The translations under genes and the position numbers were made by a program. From contig JABDKL010000013.1 of NCBI GenBank assembly GCA_013002225.1, positions 1 to 64,000 of the forward strand: DNA of 64,000 nt, read 5' to 3'. Under the pieces are notes generated by a model. It made no database searches. It saw only the letters and a program-made list of their open reading frames with translations, and was not told the origin of the DNA. This DNA comes from Winogradskyella sp. (lineage in GTDB: Bacteria; Bacteroidota; Bacteroidia; Flavobacteriales; Flavobacteriaceae). Below are positions 1 to 10,033 of the stretch, piece by piece; position 1 is the stretch's first letter, and the number at the start of each line of letters is the position of its first letter.

Positions 1-850
1 ACAATATAATGGTGGCAACAATGGCTCTGGCAGCGAAAGCGACGATTTAGCGCTTTCGCTTTACGAGTTAGATACGGATATAACCTTTAATTTCTTTGGC
101 TTACCTGTGCAAACAGTAGCCAATGCCGATATTAATATTATTGAAGATAAAATTATAAATAGCACAATAGATCTATCTATTGAAGGAAGCGCGCCTGAAA
201 CTGAAAATCAAACGTTTACACGAAATGCTTCGGGGCAAATTACAAATAATAGTTCTACAAACGCATCTGGATCAGTAACTAATGAGTACATAATTAGTTA
301 TGAAAATGATAGAATTTCTCAAATTACTTACGAATATTATGAGGACGCATCAGAAAATTATACGTACAACTTCACCTACGACAATAACACCATTACACGT
401 ACAGAAGTTGGGTCTAACATCTCTACAGTATTTACTTTAGATGGTTTTGATCGTGTCATAAAAAAGGAATCTTTTGATGGTGCCTTTACAATACAGTCAG
501 AGTCACTTACCTACTCAGGCTTAGGAAATTTAAGCACAAGTGTTACCAGCGGCGAAATAAGCAGCAACGTAACGTATCAATATGATGATGAGACTAACCC
601 ATTAAAAATAGTTTTCGAGGATAATTACCTTTTACAGTTCTTAGCGGACGATTACTCTGATGAAATTGGCAGTAGAATTGCACAATACTTGTCAGTAAAT
701 AATTGGAACGGAGCAGTCTTTGATGGCGAAAGTTTCACTTTCACCTTAGCATATAATACGGTTGGTCGTATTACAAATAGAGACATCAATTATAATTTTG
801 ATGATGAGTTAACAGTTATAATTAACGAAAGATTTACATACCTTAATTAA
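1..850 (+). CDS. Partial extracytoplasmic hypothetical protein (5' end outside window)
   Basis: The reading frame is open from base 2 of the window to the stop at 848-850, so the gene starts upstream; a GTG at 107 is internal to this open frame and is probably not the start. The visible part opens with a Gly/Ser/Asn-rich stretch and continues as a Thr/Ser/Asn/Tyr-rich, beta-prone chain with recurring short patterns around YxYDxxxNPL and ITNRDINYNF, as in YD-repeat-like or surface lipoproteins of Bacteroidota. No catalytic motif is visible. It ends 8 bases before the sigma-54 regulator and is probably cotranscribed with it. Function is unknown; export to the envelope is an inference from composition only. 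Confidence 0.6.
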   Translation, partial: QYNGGNNGSGSESDDLALSLYELDTDITFNFFGLPVQTVANADINIIEDKIINSTIDLSIEGSAPETENQTFTRNASGQITNNSSTNASGSVTNEYIISYENDRISQITYEYYEDASENYTYNFTYDNNTITRTEVGSNISTVFTLDGFDRVIKKESFDGAFTIQSESLTYSGLGNLSTSVTSGEISSNVTYQYDDETNPLKIVFEDNYLLQFLADDYSDEIGSRIAQYLSVNNWNGAVFDGESFTFTLAYNTVGRITNRDINYNFDDELTVIINERFTYLN

Positions 851-858
851 AGATTAAT

Positions 859-2124
859 TTGGAATCTGTACAAGCCATAAAACAACGATTTGGGATTATA
901 GGAAATGATCCTAAACTTAACCGCGCCATAGAGAAAGCCATTCAGGTTGCACCAACAGATATTTCGGTATTAGTAACTGGTGAAAGTGGTGTTGGTAAAG
1001 AGAGTATTCCGAAAATTATACATCAACTTTCTCATAGAAAGCATGGCAAATATATTGCAGTAAACTGCGGAGCCATTCCAGAAGGTACAATAGATAGCGA
1101 ACTTTTTGGTCATGAAAAAGGCGCATTTACAGGTGCAACATCGACACGCTCGGGTTATTTTGAGGTTGCAGATGGTGGTACGATTTTTTTAGATGAAGTC
1201 GGTGAATTACCATTAACTACTCAAGTCCGTTTACTGCGCGTTTTAGAAAACGGAGAGTTTATCAAAGTAGGCTCCAGTAAAGTTCAAAAAACGGATGTTA
1301 GGATTGTTGCCGCGACAAACGTTAATATGTTTGAAGCTATAAAAAAAGAAAAATTTAGAGAAGATTTATACTACCGCTTAAGTACTATAGATATAAACTT
1401 ACCACCATTAAGAGAACGCAAGGAAGATATTCATTTACTTTTTAGAAAATTTGCAAGTGACTTTGCTCTCAAATACAAAATGCCTACAGTAAAGTTGGCA
1501 GAAGATGCTGTAAACCTCCTGCTAAAGTACCGATGGAACGGTAATATTAGACAATTAAGAAATGTCGCTGAGCAACTGTCGGTTTTAGAACATAACAGAA
1601 CGATAGACGCTGTAACGCTACAAAACTATTTACCCAGTACAGGTAGTAATTTACCAGCTGTGGTTAGCAAGTCTAAATCTGAAAGTGATTTTAGCAGTGA
1701 ACGAGAAATTTTATATAAGGTTCTATTTGATATGAAAAGTGATCTTAATGATCTTAAGAAACTCACAATGGAGCTCATGAAAAACGGAAGCGCCTCAGAC
1801 GTTCAAAAGGAAAACGAACACCTTATAGAAAAAATTTATGGAGATAGTAACTCTGATGACCTAGAGGAGACCATAGAAGATTTAGAAGTACTTGCAATTT
1901 CCGAAAACTCGGAGTCCAAAGAACAAAACACTGAAAGTGTCGAAGACTTGTATCATTTTGCTGAAGAGATTGAAGAAGAAGAAACCTTATCTTTACAAGA
2001 CAAAGAACTAGAGCTCATTAAAAAGTCTCTGGAGCGTCATAACGGTAAACGAAAATTAGCCGCAAAAGAACTTGGTATCAGCGAAAGAACCCTATATAGA
2101 AAAATAAAGCAATACGACCTTTAA
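859..2124 (+). CDS. Sigma-54-dependent transcriptional activator (AAA+ / Fis-type HTH)
   Basis: This is a bacterial enhancer-binding protein that would use ATP hydrolysis to open sigma-54 RNA polymerase promoters. It has Walker A GESGVGKE at residues 41-48, the sigma-54 contact loop GAFTGA at 88-93, a Walker B segment GGTIFLDEVGE, and a Fis-type helix-turn-helix in the last 40 residues (KLAAKELGISERTLYRKI). There is no N-terminal receiver, PAS or GAF domain, so the AAA+ domain starts almost at residue 1. An acidic linker of about 120 residues separates AAA+ and HTH. The start is TTG; no ATG occurs before Walker A. The neighbours lptE, a TPR gene and secG follow with very small gaps, so a role in envelope regulation is likely but not shown. 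Confidence 0.93.
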   Translation: MESVQAIKQRFGIIGNDPKLNRAIEKAIQVAPTDISVLVTGESGVGKESIPKIIHQLSHRKHGKYIAVNCGAIPEGTIDSELFGHEKGAFTGATSTRSGYFEVADGGTIFLDEVGELPLTTQVRLLRVLENGEFIKVGSSKVQKTDVRIVAATNVNMFEAIKKEKFREDLYYRLSTIDINLPPLRERKEDIHLLFRKFASDFALKYKMPTVKLAEDAVNLLLKYRWNGNIRQLRNVAEQLSVLEHNRTIDAVTLQNYLPSTGSNLPAVVSKSKSESDFSSEREILYKVLFDMKSDLNDLKKLTMELMKNGSASDVQKENEHLIEKIYGDSNSDDLEETIEDLEVLAISENSESKEQNTESVEDLYHFAEEIEEEETLSLQDKELELIKKSLERHNGKRKLAAKELGISERTLYRKIKQYDL

Positions 2125-2134
2125 TAAATACTAA

Positions 2135-2629
2135 ATGAAACACCTAAATCTTCTTATCATATGTTGTTTATTAACGAGTTGTGGTATTTATAAATTTAAT
2201 CAAGGTGACACCGGAAATGCTGAGACCTTTCAAGTTAATTTTTTCCAGAACAATGCCTCACTTGTAGAACCAGGGCTGGACATTGCTTTTACAAATGCTT
2301 TACAAGATTTAATGCAAAGTCAAACCAATTTAAATCTAGTAACTACTGGTGGTGATTTAATTTTTGAAGGTGAAATCACAGAATACAGAATTGCACCTAT
2401 GACGGCAACAGCGCAGAACACCGCAGCTGAGAACAGACTTACCATAGGAGTCAATGTAAGATACTACAACACCTTAGATGAAGACAAAAACTTTGAACAA
2501 AACTTTTCTTTCTTTTACGATTATCCCGCGAGTGCCCAACTTGTAGGCGGAACTAAAGATGAAGCTTTCGAAGTTATTTTTGAGCGACTTACTCAAGATA
2601 TATTTAATAGATCTTTAGCCAATTGGTAA
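2135..2629 (+). CDS. lptE: LptE-family LPS-assembly lipoprotein
   Basis: LptE is the outer-membrane lipoprotein that plugs LptD and helps deliver lipopolysaccharide to the cell surface. The 164-residue product has a signal peptide ending in a lipobox LTSC at about residue 16, followed by GIYKF, a typical LptE N-terminus in Bacteroidota. The middle holds the alternating strands of the fold (LIFEGEITEYRIAP) and a C-terminal helix. It starts 10 bases after the sigma-54 regulator stop and ends 3 bases before the next gene, so all are probably in one transcript. Assignment rests on family pattern and locus; sequence conservation in this family is low. Confidence 0.85.
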   Translation: MKHLNLLIICCLLTSCGIYKFNQGDTGNAETFQVNFFQNNASLVEPGLDIAFTNALQDLMQSQTNLNLVTTGGDLIFEGEITEYRIAPMTATAQNTAAENRLTIGVNVRYYNTLDEDKNFEQNFSFFYDYPASAQLVGGTKDEAFEVIFERLTQDIFNRSLANW

Positions 2630-2632
2630 ATT

Positions 2633-3544
2633 ATGCAATTAGAGGAATTTACACATTTATTGCAACATCCAGAAGCTGTAACAACTCAGCAAATCGAAGA
2701 CCTATCTTCAAACTTAAATCAGTTTCCCTATTTCCAGGCTCTACACGCATTATATTTAAAATGGTTAAAGCAAAAGGAAAGCTACAAATACAATAATGCA
2801 TTAAAAGTTGCTGCGGCGCATACTACAGACCGAAGCATTTTATTCGATTATATTACATCTGATGTTTTTAATCAGAATGAAATTTCAGATTATATAAAAC
2901 AAAATTCCGAGCATATTAAGTCGCTGGAGGTCAACGAAGCCGATGATATCTCAGTAAATAAAAGTGTGTCCATAGACGATGCGCTTAAAGAGCATATTAA
3001 AGCAACAGAAGGCGTTTTAGATCCAAATTTATTTAAGGCTAAAGTAAATCCAAGCTCAAGATCAGAACAACCTAAAATCGAGGACTCAATTATCGCTGTT
3101 GATGTTAAAAATATATCACCTGAGGAGAAATTAAATATTGGGCAACCTCTAGAGTTTGATAGGTCAGAAAGCCATTCATTTACGGAGTGGTTAAAGATTA
3201 CAAGTTTTAAACCTATTAATAGAAAAAAACCGGAATCGGGAACTGAGAAAAAAGAGACACCATTACAGGATAAAATCGCCATCATAGACAAGTTTATTCA
3301 AGAGAATCCTAAGATTAAACCAGTTAAAGATCATACACCCAAATTAAAACTTGTTACCGATAGTGATGACACTTCAAATAGCTTAATGACTGAAACTCTC
3401 GCACGTATTTATTTGGAGCAAAAAGACTATGCAAAAGCGATTCAATCTTATAAGATTTTAATTTTGAAATATCCAGAAAAAAGTAGTTTCTTTGCAGACC
3501 AAATAAAATTGGTAGAAGAATTAAAAGAAAATAACAAAACATAA
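2633..3544 (+). CDS. Tetratricopeptide-like hypothetical protein
   Basis: This 303-residue soluble protein lacks a signal peptide. Its N-terminus is helical, with a repeated bulky pattern (FPYFQALHALYLKWLK). The centre is hydrophilic and probably disordered. The last 50 residues form one recognisable TPR unit (ETLARIYLEQKDYAKAIQSY followed by KYPEKSSFFADQI). It sits 3 bases after lptE and 2 bases before secG, an arrangement common in Flavobacteriaceae. A scaffold or adaptor role linked to envelope export fits the context but is an inference. No enzymatic motif is seen. Confidence 0.8.
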   Translation: MQLEEFTHLLQHPEAVTTQQIEDLSSNLNQFPYFQALHALYLKWLKQKESYKYNNALKVAAAHTTDRSILFDYITSDVFNQNEISDYIKQNSEHIKSLEVNEADDISVNKSVSIDDALKEHIKATEGVLDPNLFKAKVNPSSRSEQPKIEDSIIAVDVKNISPEEKLNIGQPLEFDRSESHSFTEWLKITSFKPINRKKPESGTEKKETPLQDKIAIIDKFIQENPKIKPVKDHTPKLKLVTDSDDTSNSLMTETLARIYLEQKDYAKAIQSYKILILKYPEKSSFFADQIKLVEELKENNKT

Positions 3545-3546
3545 GC

Positions 3547-3894
3547 ATGAGTACATTTGTAATCTTTTTAGTATTAATAGTCATAGTGGCATTTTTATTG
3601 GTTGTCGTAATTATGGTACAGAATCCTAAAGGCGGAGGGCTTTCGTCGTCTTTCGGTGGTGGTGGCACACAACAATTAGGTGGTGTTAAAAAAACCGGCG
3701 ACTTTTTAGACAAGAGTACTTGGTTTTTGGCTACAGCTTTAATCGTATTAATATTAGCGTCTAACCTAGCTATAGATTCTGGTAACGGATTAGAGTCTAA
3801 AGCACTAGATGTAGATGAGGCCATTGACGTACCTGCTACGTTGCCAGCTACTAATAACGACGCAATTAATCTAAATGATTCTATAGGAGGCTAG
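3547..3894 (+). CDS. secG: Preprotein translocase subunit SecG
   Basis: SecG is the small subunit of the SecYEG channel that stimulates SecA-driven protein export across the inner membrane. The 115-residue product has the family layout: an N-terminal membrane segment (residues 3-23), the conserved loop VQNPKGGGLSSSFGG with the following Gly-rich stretch, and a second membrane segment at about 55-75. The acidic, low-complexity C-terminus is a usual extension in Bacteroidota. It is the last gene before a strong intrinsic terminator and probably ends the operon that begins upstream of the sigma-54 regulator. Confidence 0.95.
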   Translation: MSTFVIFLVLIVIVAFLLVVVIMVQNPKGGGLSSSFGGGGTQQLGGVKKTGDFLDKSTWFLATALIVLILASNLAIDSGNGLESKALDVDEAIDVPATLPATNNDAINLNDSIGG

Positions 3895-3922
3895 ATCTAA
3901 AATAGCTCCCTAAATTATTATT

Positions 3923-3950
3923 AAGCCAACTTATTAAGTTGGCTTTTTTT
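3923..3950 (+). terminator. Intrinsic terminator after secG
   Basis: A perfect 10-bp stem (AAGCCAACTT / AAGTTGGCTT) with a 3-base loop is followed by a run of T. It separates the lptE-secG transcript from groESL. Confidence 0.9.
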
Positions 3951-4016
3951 ATATAGTTAGTTTAGGCGTTTAAACTGCAAGTTTGTCAGTGTTTAGCCCT
4001 TGGCATAATTTTCGAA

Positions 4017-4032
4017 TAACGCTTAAGCGTTA
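4017..4032. promoter_or_regulatory. 16-bp perfect palindrome upstream of groES
   Basis: TAACGCTTAAGCGTTA is a perfect inverted repeat ending 32 bases before the groES start, in the short intergenic region where the groESL promoter must lie. It could be an operator for a dimeric repressor. It does not match CIRCE (TTAGCACTC-N9-GAGTGCTAA), the HrcA site. Its function is an inference from position and symmetry. Confidence 0.4.
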
Positions 4033-4064
4033 AATAATTTTAAATAACTAAAACGTAATAAAAA

Positions 4065-4340
4065 ATGAGTTTAAACATTAAACCTTTAGCAGATAGGGTT
4101 CTAGTAGAACCTAAAGAAGCTGAAACAAAAACAGCTTCAGGTATTATTATTCCAGATAATGCAAAAGAGAAACCGCAAAAGGGGACTGTTGTTGCCGTTG
4201 GCAATGGCAAAACAGACGAACCTTTAACTGTAAAAGTTGGTGATACTGTACTTTACGGTAAGTATGGTGGCACAGAACTTAAACTTGAAGGGAAAGATTA
4301 TTTAATGATGCGTGAAAGCGACATCTTGGCGATAATTTAA
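4065..4340 (+). CDS. groS: Co-chaperonin GroES (10 kDa)
   Basis: GroES forms the heptameric lid that caps the GroEL folding chamber in the cytoplasm. The 91-residue product is full length and has the signature [20 protein letters not shown] at residues 7-26, the mobile loop region ([18 protein letters not shown]) and the C-terminal [20 protein letters not shown] strand. The ATG start is followed by a coding region with no competing start. groL follows after 113 bases, so the two are probably cotranscribed. A palindrome 32 bases upstream may be the regulatory site. Confidence 0.98.
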   Translation: MSLNIKPLADRVLVEPKEAETKTASGIIIPDNAKEKPQKGTVVAVGNGKTDEPLTVKVGDTVLYGKYGGTELKLEGKDYLMMRESDILAII

Positions 4341-4450
4341 ATCGCTATTGGGTTTTGGCAATTAGCCATGAGCTCACTCTTTATAAACACAATTACAAAC
4401 TAATTTTTAGCTAAAGGTCAAAAGTCTACAGCTAAAACAAAAAAAATTAA

Positions 4451-6085
<1,635 letters not shown>

Positions 6086-6147
6086 TTGAGTTCCTCGATA
6101 CGTAAATAAAATGGTTTACTAAATGTAAAATTTAGTGAATGTATATT

Positions 6148-6187
6148 AAAAGCCTTTGATTTTCATCAAAGGCTTTTAGTTTTTTTT
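6148..6187 (+). terminator. Intrinsic terminator of groESL
   Basis: A perfect 13-bp stem (AAAAGCCTTTGAT / ATCAAAGGCTTTT) with loop TTTC is followed by eight T residues. It ends the groESL transcript. Confidence 0.93.
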
Positions 6188-6459
6188 AAAATATAAAACC
6201 ACCCGCTTTTAGGAGGTGGCTAATTTTTAAACAATTTACAAATTTCTAAAGGCCTATTCTAAATAAACCTTTCCATTACCACGAATTACTTCTTTTTTGG
6301 AGAAGCCTGTGGAGTCTTTTTTGGAGCTTGTTTTGGCGCCGAAGACTTTCCGTTAGACTTTATTTGTCCCATAATATATGTATTTAAAAGAACATATTAA
6401 AGGTAGCTAAGTGCTATACAGATTGGTATTCTTATTAATAAATATTTAACTAAAATAAT
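6188..6459. other. Intergenic region between groL and the HMA gene
   Basis: The gap from 6086 to 6459 is the only one above 300 bases in the window. It holds the groESL terminator, a weak inverted repeat CCACC...GGTGG at about 6202-6222, and a short basic reading frame on the reverse strand (6286-6372, listed separately). Nothing else was recognised; the remainder is AT-rich. Confidence 0.5.
6286..6372 (-). CDS. Possible 28-residue basic small protein
   Basis: An ATG-initiated reverse-strand frame encodes 28 residues starting MGQIKSNGKSSAPKQAPKKT and ending in KKK. The composition (Lys, Pro, Ser, Ala, Gln; no aromatic or acidic residue) is unlike random AT-rich translation here and resembles disordered tails that bind nucleic acid or ribosomes. 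A weak inverted repeat 60 bases beyond the stop could terminate it. There is no clear -7 element. It may be a real small protein or chance; conservation of the frame in relatives would decide. Confidence 0.35.
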   Translation of the reverse strand: MGQIKSNGKSSAPKQAPKKTPQASPKKK

Positions 6460-6831
6460 TTAGTTTCCGTTACCACCCTCTTTTTTGTGGTCTTTTTTAA
6501 CCTCATCATCTCTATACTTACAACAAGGATGTACACTATTATATGCCGCTTCTGTAGCCTTAATTTCTTTGGTATCATGACCAACTTCGGCTATTTTTTT
6601 CGAAATAGCTTTTAGATCTGTTTTTCTGGCATCATATATTAGTTTTAGCTCATGCGTATCAATATTCCAAACTGCAGATTTTACACCGTTCGTTCTGATT
6701 GCTGCCTTCTCTATGCGCTCTTTACACATCCCACATACACCATCTACTTCCATTGAGGCCTTTTCGTTTTTGTTTTGGGCAAAAGTTACTGTTGTTAGTA
6801 ATAACGTAAATATTAAAATTACTTTTTTCAT
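6460..6831 (-). CDS. Secreted heavy-metal-associated (HMA) domain protein
   Basis: The 123-residue product has a Sec signal peptide (MKKVILIFTLLLTTVTFAQ) and one HMA/ferredoxin-like domain with the metal-binding CGMC at about residues 33-36. It therefore should bind a soft metal such as copper in the periplasm. A second cysteine pair, HPCCKYRD near residue 102, follows the domain and would add a metal or redox site. The tail is rich in Lys, Asp and Gly. It is the last gene of a reverse-strand locus with a TonB-dependent receptor and an HMA-MauE protein; a palindromic repeat lies in the 166-base gap to the receptor gene. The metal is not determined by the sequence. Confidence 0.88.
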   Translation of the reverse strand: MKKVILIFTLLLTTVTFAQNKNEKASMEVDGVCGMCKERIEKAAIRTNGVKSAVWNIDTHELKLIYDARKTDLKAISKKIAEVGHDTKEIKATEAAYNSVHPCCKYRDDEVKKDHKKEGGNGN

Positions 6832-6849
6832 TTTATTTTTATTTTTTTT

Positions 6850-6923
6850 GTCATTCCTGCAAAAGCAAGGAATCTAATTATTTGTTTTTTCCGCTGTGGA
6901 TTCCGCATCAAGTACGGAATGAC
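6850..6923. repeat. REP-like palindromic element, copy A
   Basis: A 74-bp element bounded by GTCATTCC and its inverse GGAATGAC. Each half forms a hairpin: ATTCCTGC...GCAAGGAAT on the left and ATTCCGCATC...ACGGAAT on the right. Related copies are at 44845-44920 and 47739-47811. It lies between the TonB receptor gene and the secreted HMA gene. Confidence 0.8.
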
Positions 6924-6997
6924 GGAACATGTTTAATTTTGGTTTCTATTTAAATGATTACATCGTCACTTCGTTTCTCGCAATGAGAATTCAATTA

Positions 6998-9232
6998 TTA
7001 TTTTATTCTATATCGTAATCCTGCGTAATACATACTTCCAAAAATTGGACCATACACAAAATTACTATCAAAATTTGCTCCAAACGGATTATCTGCACTT
7101 ATTATTGGATTCTGTTGTCTGACGTTCGTTACATTTTCACCTCCTAAATATACTTCAAAATTAGATGAAAATACTTTTGTTACTTGTAGATTTAAGGTGC
7201 CGACCGTTGGTGAATTTTCAGGCAGCTGAAATTCAGCAGGACTTAAATCCGTACTTGGATAACGCTGTGAACTCAACCAATTATAAGTAGCATCAAACTT
7301 CCATAAACTGCCATTTTCCTTTTCCTTAGTTTCGTAAGAACCGTTCGCAAATAAGCGATGCTCAGGAATTAATGGTTTTTGCAATTTGCCCGAAATATAA
7401 TCGGTTTTTACATCGTAATACTTATAAGCCGTTCTGATGTCAAACCCCTCAAACGCATTATAATTAAATTCGAGTTGAAAACTGTTTGCATAACTATCGC
7501 CTTCCAGATTGTAGAAGGTAACTTCAAACGGGTTTTCCCAATCCACAACCACTTGATTTTTAAAGTCTGTTCTATAAAAATCGAACGTGATATCCGCTTT
7601 TCTTTCAAACAAATTAAACCCTTGCAGATAGCTAATACCGTAATTCCAGGCTATTTCTGGGTCTAGACCATAAATCTTTCCACCAGAATTTAGAATATTT
7701 ATTTGTCGCGAGCTCGAAAACATATTCTGGTTCTCTGCAAAGATATTAGCACTTCGCTTTCCTCTTCCGACTGAAAAACGCCATGCCGATTTTTCCCATG
7801 GTGTATAACGCAAATGAAATCTTGGTGTGACAAAAAACCCAAGCCTGTTGTGCTGATCTACACGCAAGCCAGCTGTCATAGTTAACTTATCTAAATCATC
7901 ATAAGAATATTCTCCAAATGCACCCACAGAATTCTCAGTACGTTCGTAAGCATCTGTATTTACAAACTCATCGTAATGGTCGTAGGTAAAACTCAAACCG
8001 GTTTTAATCTTATGGCGCGAATCTGAAATAATACTATTATATACTAAATTAGAATAGAAACTATTATGGGCTATATCATACAAATTCAGGCCAAAATAAG
8101 ACGCTTGTTTATGATAGCTAAATGCCGTTTGAAACCCTAAACTCTGATACGGAATTTCAGGATTAACATATCCTAATTTTGTCGTGACCTCGAAACGTTC
8201 GGTATCAATTTCGCTTCCCCAAAAATTGGTAGTGCCTCTATCTGTATCTGGATTGAAACCGACCTGACCCGATTGTGTATGGTCATTTAAATACCTCAGA
8301 TTTATAAAACTCACAATCCCTTTTTCCCCATTGGTATACTGCCAGCGGTTTAATACATTGATTTGTTGTTTTAAAGGCACATCTAAAAAGGAATCGTCAT
8401 TGTTATCAAATTTTTGATTTCTGGTATTGCCATGCAAATACAAACCTGAACTCCACTTTTCTGATAGCTTGGTATTAAGATGTGTATTCAATTCTAAACG
8501 GCCGTTAACTGAGCCGTAAGCATTTACAAACAATTTATCGTCTGTGGTAGGCTTTACAAGCTCGGCATTAATCTGACCTGCAATACTTTCATAACCATTT
8601 ACAACGCTACCTGCCCCTTTGGTGATCTGAATACTCTCTACCCAGGTTCCGGGAATAAAACTCAGTCCGTAAGCTTGAGACGCCCCTCGAATAGCCGGTA
8701 TATTCTCCGTAGTTATTAAAATATAAGGCGAATTTAAACCCAACATCTTTATTTGCTTGGTGCCAGAAACCGCATCTGCAAAATTAACGTCGATGGACGG
8801 ATTGGTTTCAAAACTTTCGGAAAGGTTACAGCATGCTGCTTTTAATAATTCGTCGCTACTTACAAATAGTGTGTTTTCTGCTTTTAAATATGATTTTGAG
8901 GTGGATTGATTTCGGGATTTTACCACAACTGCATCTAATTCACTTGATGCCTGCAATACGTGTCTTATAAACTTGTTTTCACTAACCGTCAACGTATCGG
9001 TTTTAAAACCAACATAACTAATTACTAATTTGTTGAAGGAGAATTTATAAGGAATCGAAAACTCACCATCTTCATTTGTTATGCTTCCAACCGAAGAACC
9101 TGCCCAATATACATTAGCACCTGGCAACGGACTTTCTTTTGCATTACTAGACTCTAAAATTTGCCCCTTCAACGATTCCTGAGAAAAGGCAAACACTGGC
9201 AATAGCACAAATAAAATTATTAATTTTTTCAT
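6998..9232 (-). CDS. TonB-dependent receptor, metal-locus type
   Basis: This 744-residue outer-membrane protein should import a ligand using TonB energy. It has a signal peptide (residues 1-18), an N-terminal CarboxypepD_reg-like domain (about 20-105, with the GANVYWAGSS and FSINKLVISYVGF-type strands), a plug domain (about 115-230, with IQITKGAGSVVNGYESIAGQ), and a 22-strand-type barrel ending in an aromatic C-terminus (YAGLRYRIK). A Cys-Cys pair sits at the start of the plug (LLKAACCNLSESFE), unusual for generic siderophore receptors. It overlaps the upstream HMA-MauE gene by 4 bases. The context with HMA proteins points to copper or another soft metal, as an inference. Confidence 0.92.
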   Translation of the reverse strand: MKKLIILFVLLPVFAFSQESLKGQILESSNAKESPLPGANVYWAGSSVGSITNEDGEFSIPYKFSFNKLVISYVGFKTDTLTVSENKFIRHVLQASSELDAVVVKSRNQSTSKSYLKAENTLFVSSDELLKAACCNLSESFETNPSIDVNFADAVSGTKQIKMLGLNSPYILITTENIPAIRGASQAYGLSFIPGTWVESIQITKGAGSVVNGYESIAGQINAELVKPTTDDKLFVNAYGSVNGRLELNTHLNTKLSEKWSSGLYLHGNTRNQKFDNNDDSFLDVPLKQQINVLNRWQYTNGEKGIVSFINLRYLNDHTQSGQVGFNPDTDRGTTNFWGSEIDTERFEVTTKLGYVNPEIPYQSLGFQTAFSYHKQASYFGLNLYDIAHNSFYSNLVYNSIISDSRHKIKTGLSFTYDHYDEFVNTDAYERTENSVGAFGEYSYDDLDKLTMTAGLRVDQHNRLGFFVTPRFHLRYTPWEKSAWRFSVGRGKRSANIFAENQNMFSSSRQINILNSGGKIYGLDPEIAWNYGISYLQGFNLFERKADITFDFYRTDFKNQVVVDWENPFEVTFYNLEGDSYANSFQLEFNYNAFEGFDIRTAYKYYDVKTDYISGKLQKPLIPEHRLFANGSYETKEKENGSLWKFDATYNWLSSQRYPSTDLSPAEFQLPENSPTVGTLNLQVTKVFSSNFEVYLGGENVTNVRQQNPIISADNPFGANFDSNFVYGPIFGSMYYAGLRYRIK

Positions 9233-9960
9233 AATCCAATAGTTTTTACGAGCATAAAAATTGCCATTACAATCATAATTGAGTTTTCAATAAATGTCGC
9301 TTTAGTCATGGGTAATTTTAAAGCCGTACCTAAACATGCACATTGTATTGATTTTTTGCTAAGTAAGGTTTTTGTAACACCAATGGTAGTAATACCAAGA
9401 ATTATTAAGGTAATTGCCAAAGCGGTTGTAGTTTGAAAACGCATGAGAAACATAAGTCCCAGTGCGACTTCAATAAAAGGGTAAACCCAACCATAAGCAG
9501 GAAAAACCTTAGCCAAGGGGTCATACATTCTAAAACTTTCCGGAAAACCCTTTAAGTCTAATAATTTAAAAAAGCTAAAAACGATATAAAACAAGCCCAT
9601 AAAATCGAACATAAAACTCGATGTGTTCCATGGATTATAATTCAATAAAACTGATGCAATAGTGATATAACCGAGTATCATAAATAGCGGAAATAATTGC
9701 TTTAACTCGCTTTTTTCTTCTTCAACCTTGTGTGATGAACTAAAGACGTTAGTTTCTTTTTTTTCTGAGATGTTATATTTATCTGAAAGTGCATTTTGAA
9801 GTGTTCCTACATCAATATAATTTGTCATTTTTAAAGATGCTTCTTGTGCATCTAAGTCTACCGAAACACTTTCAACATTGGGTAATGCAGATAGTGATTT
9901 TTCTACTGAAGCCTTGCAATTGTTGCAGGTCATGCCTGAGACTTTATATGTGTGTATCAT
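9229..9960 (-). CDS. HMA domain fused to MauE/DoxX-like membrane protein
   Basis: Residues 1-70 are a heavy-metal-associated domain with the metal-binding motif GMTCNNC. After a charged linker, about five membrane segments follow (starting at LFPLFMILGYITIASVLL), resembling the MauE/methylamine-utilisation family, with the family cysteine motif in the form QCACLG near residue 208. MauE proteins are linked to disulfide formation or cofactor maturation in the periplasm. The fusion joins a cytosolic-type metal chaperone with a thiol-redox membrane part. It overlaps the TonB receptor gene by 4 bases, so the two products are probably made together. The exact reaction is unknown. Confidence 0.85.
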   Translation of the reverse strand: MIHTYKVSGMTCNNCKASVEKSLSALPNVESVSVDLDAQEASLKMTNYIDVGTLQNALSDKYNISEKKETNVFSSSHKVEEEKSELKQLFPLFMILGYITIASVLLNYNPWNTSSFMFDFMGLFYIVFSFFKLLDLKGFPESFRMYDPLAKVFPAYGWVYPFIEVALGLMFLMRFQTTTALAITLIILGITTIGVTKTLLSKKSIQCACLGTALKLPMTKATFIENSIMIVMAIFMLVKTIGL

Positions 9961-10033
9961 TTTCTTAATTTATTTGAAACATTAGAAATTTGCATTTAAA
10001 ATTAATGCGTTATCATAAGTATTTCAAAAAAAA

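Noticed and set aside
3354..3824. Reverse-strand frame of 156 codons across the TPR and secG genes
   Set aside because: It spans two real genes in antisense and has the low-complexity composition of a shadow frame.
4001..4015. Sigma-54-like site TGGCA upstream of groES
   Set aside because: The -24 GG is present but the position of the -12 GC reads GA, so the invariant dinucleotide is missing.
6202..6222. Inverted repeat CCACC...GGTGG as a firm terminator
   Set aside because: The stem is only 5 bp with an 11-base loop; kept only as a remark beside the possible small protein.
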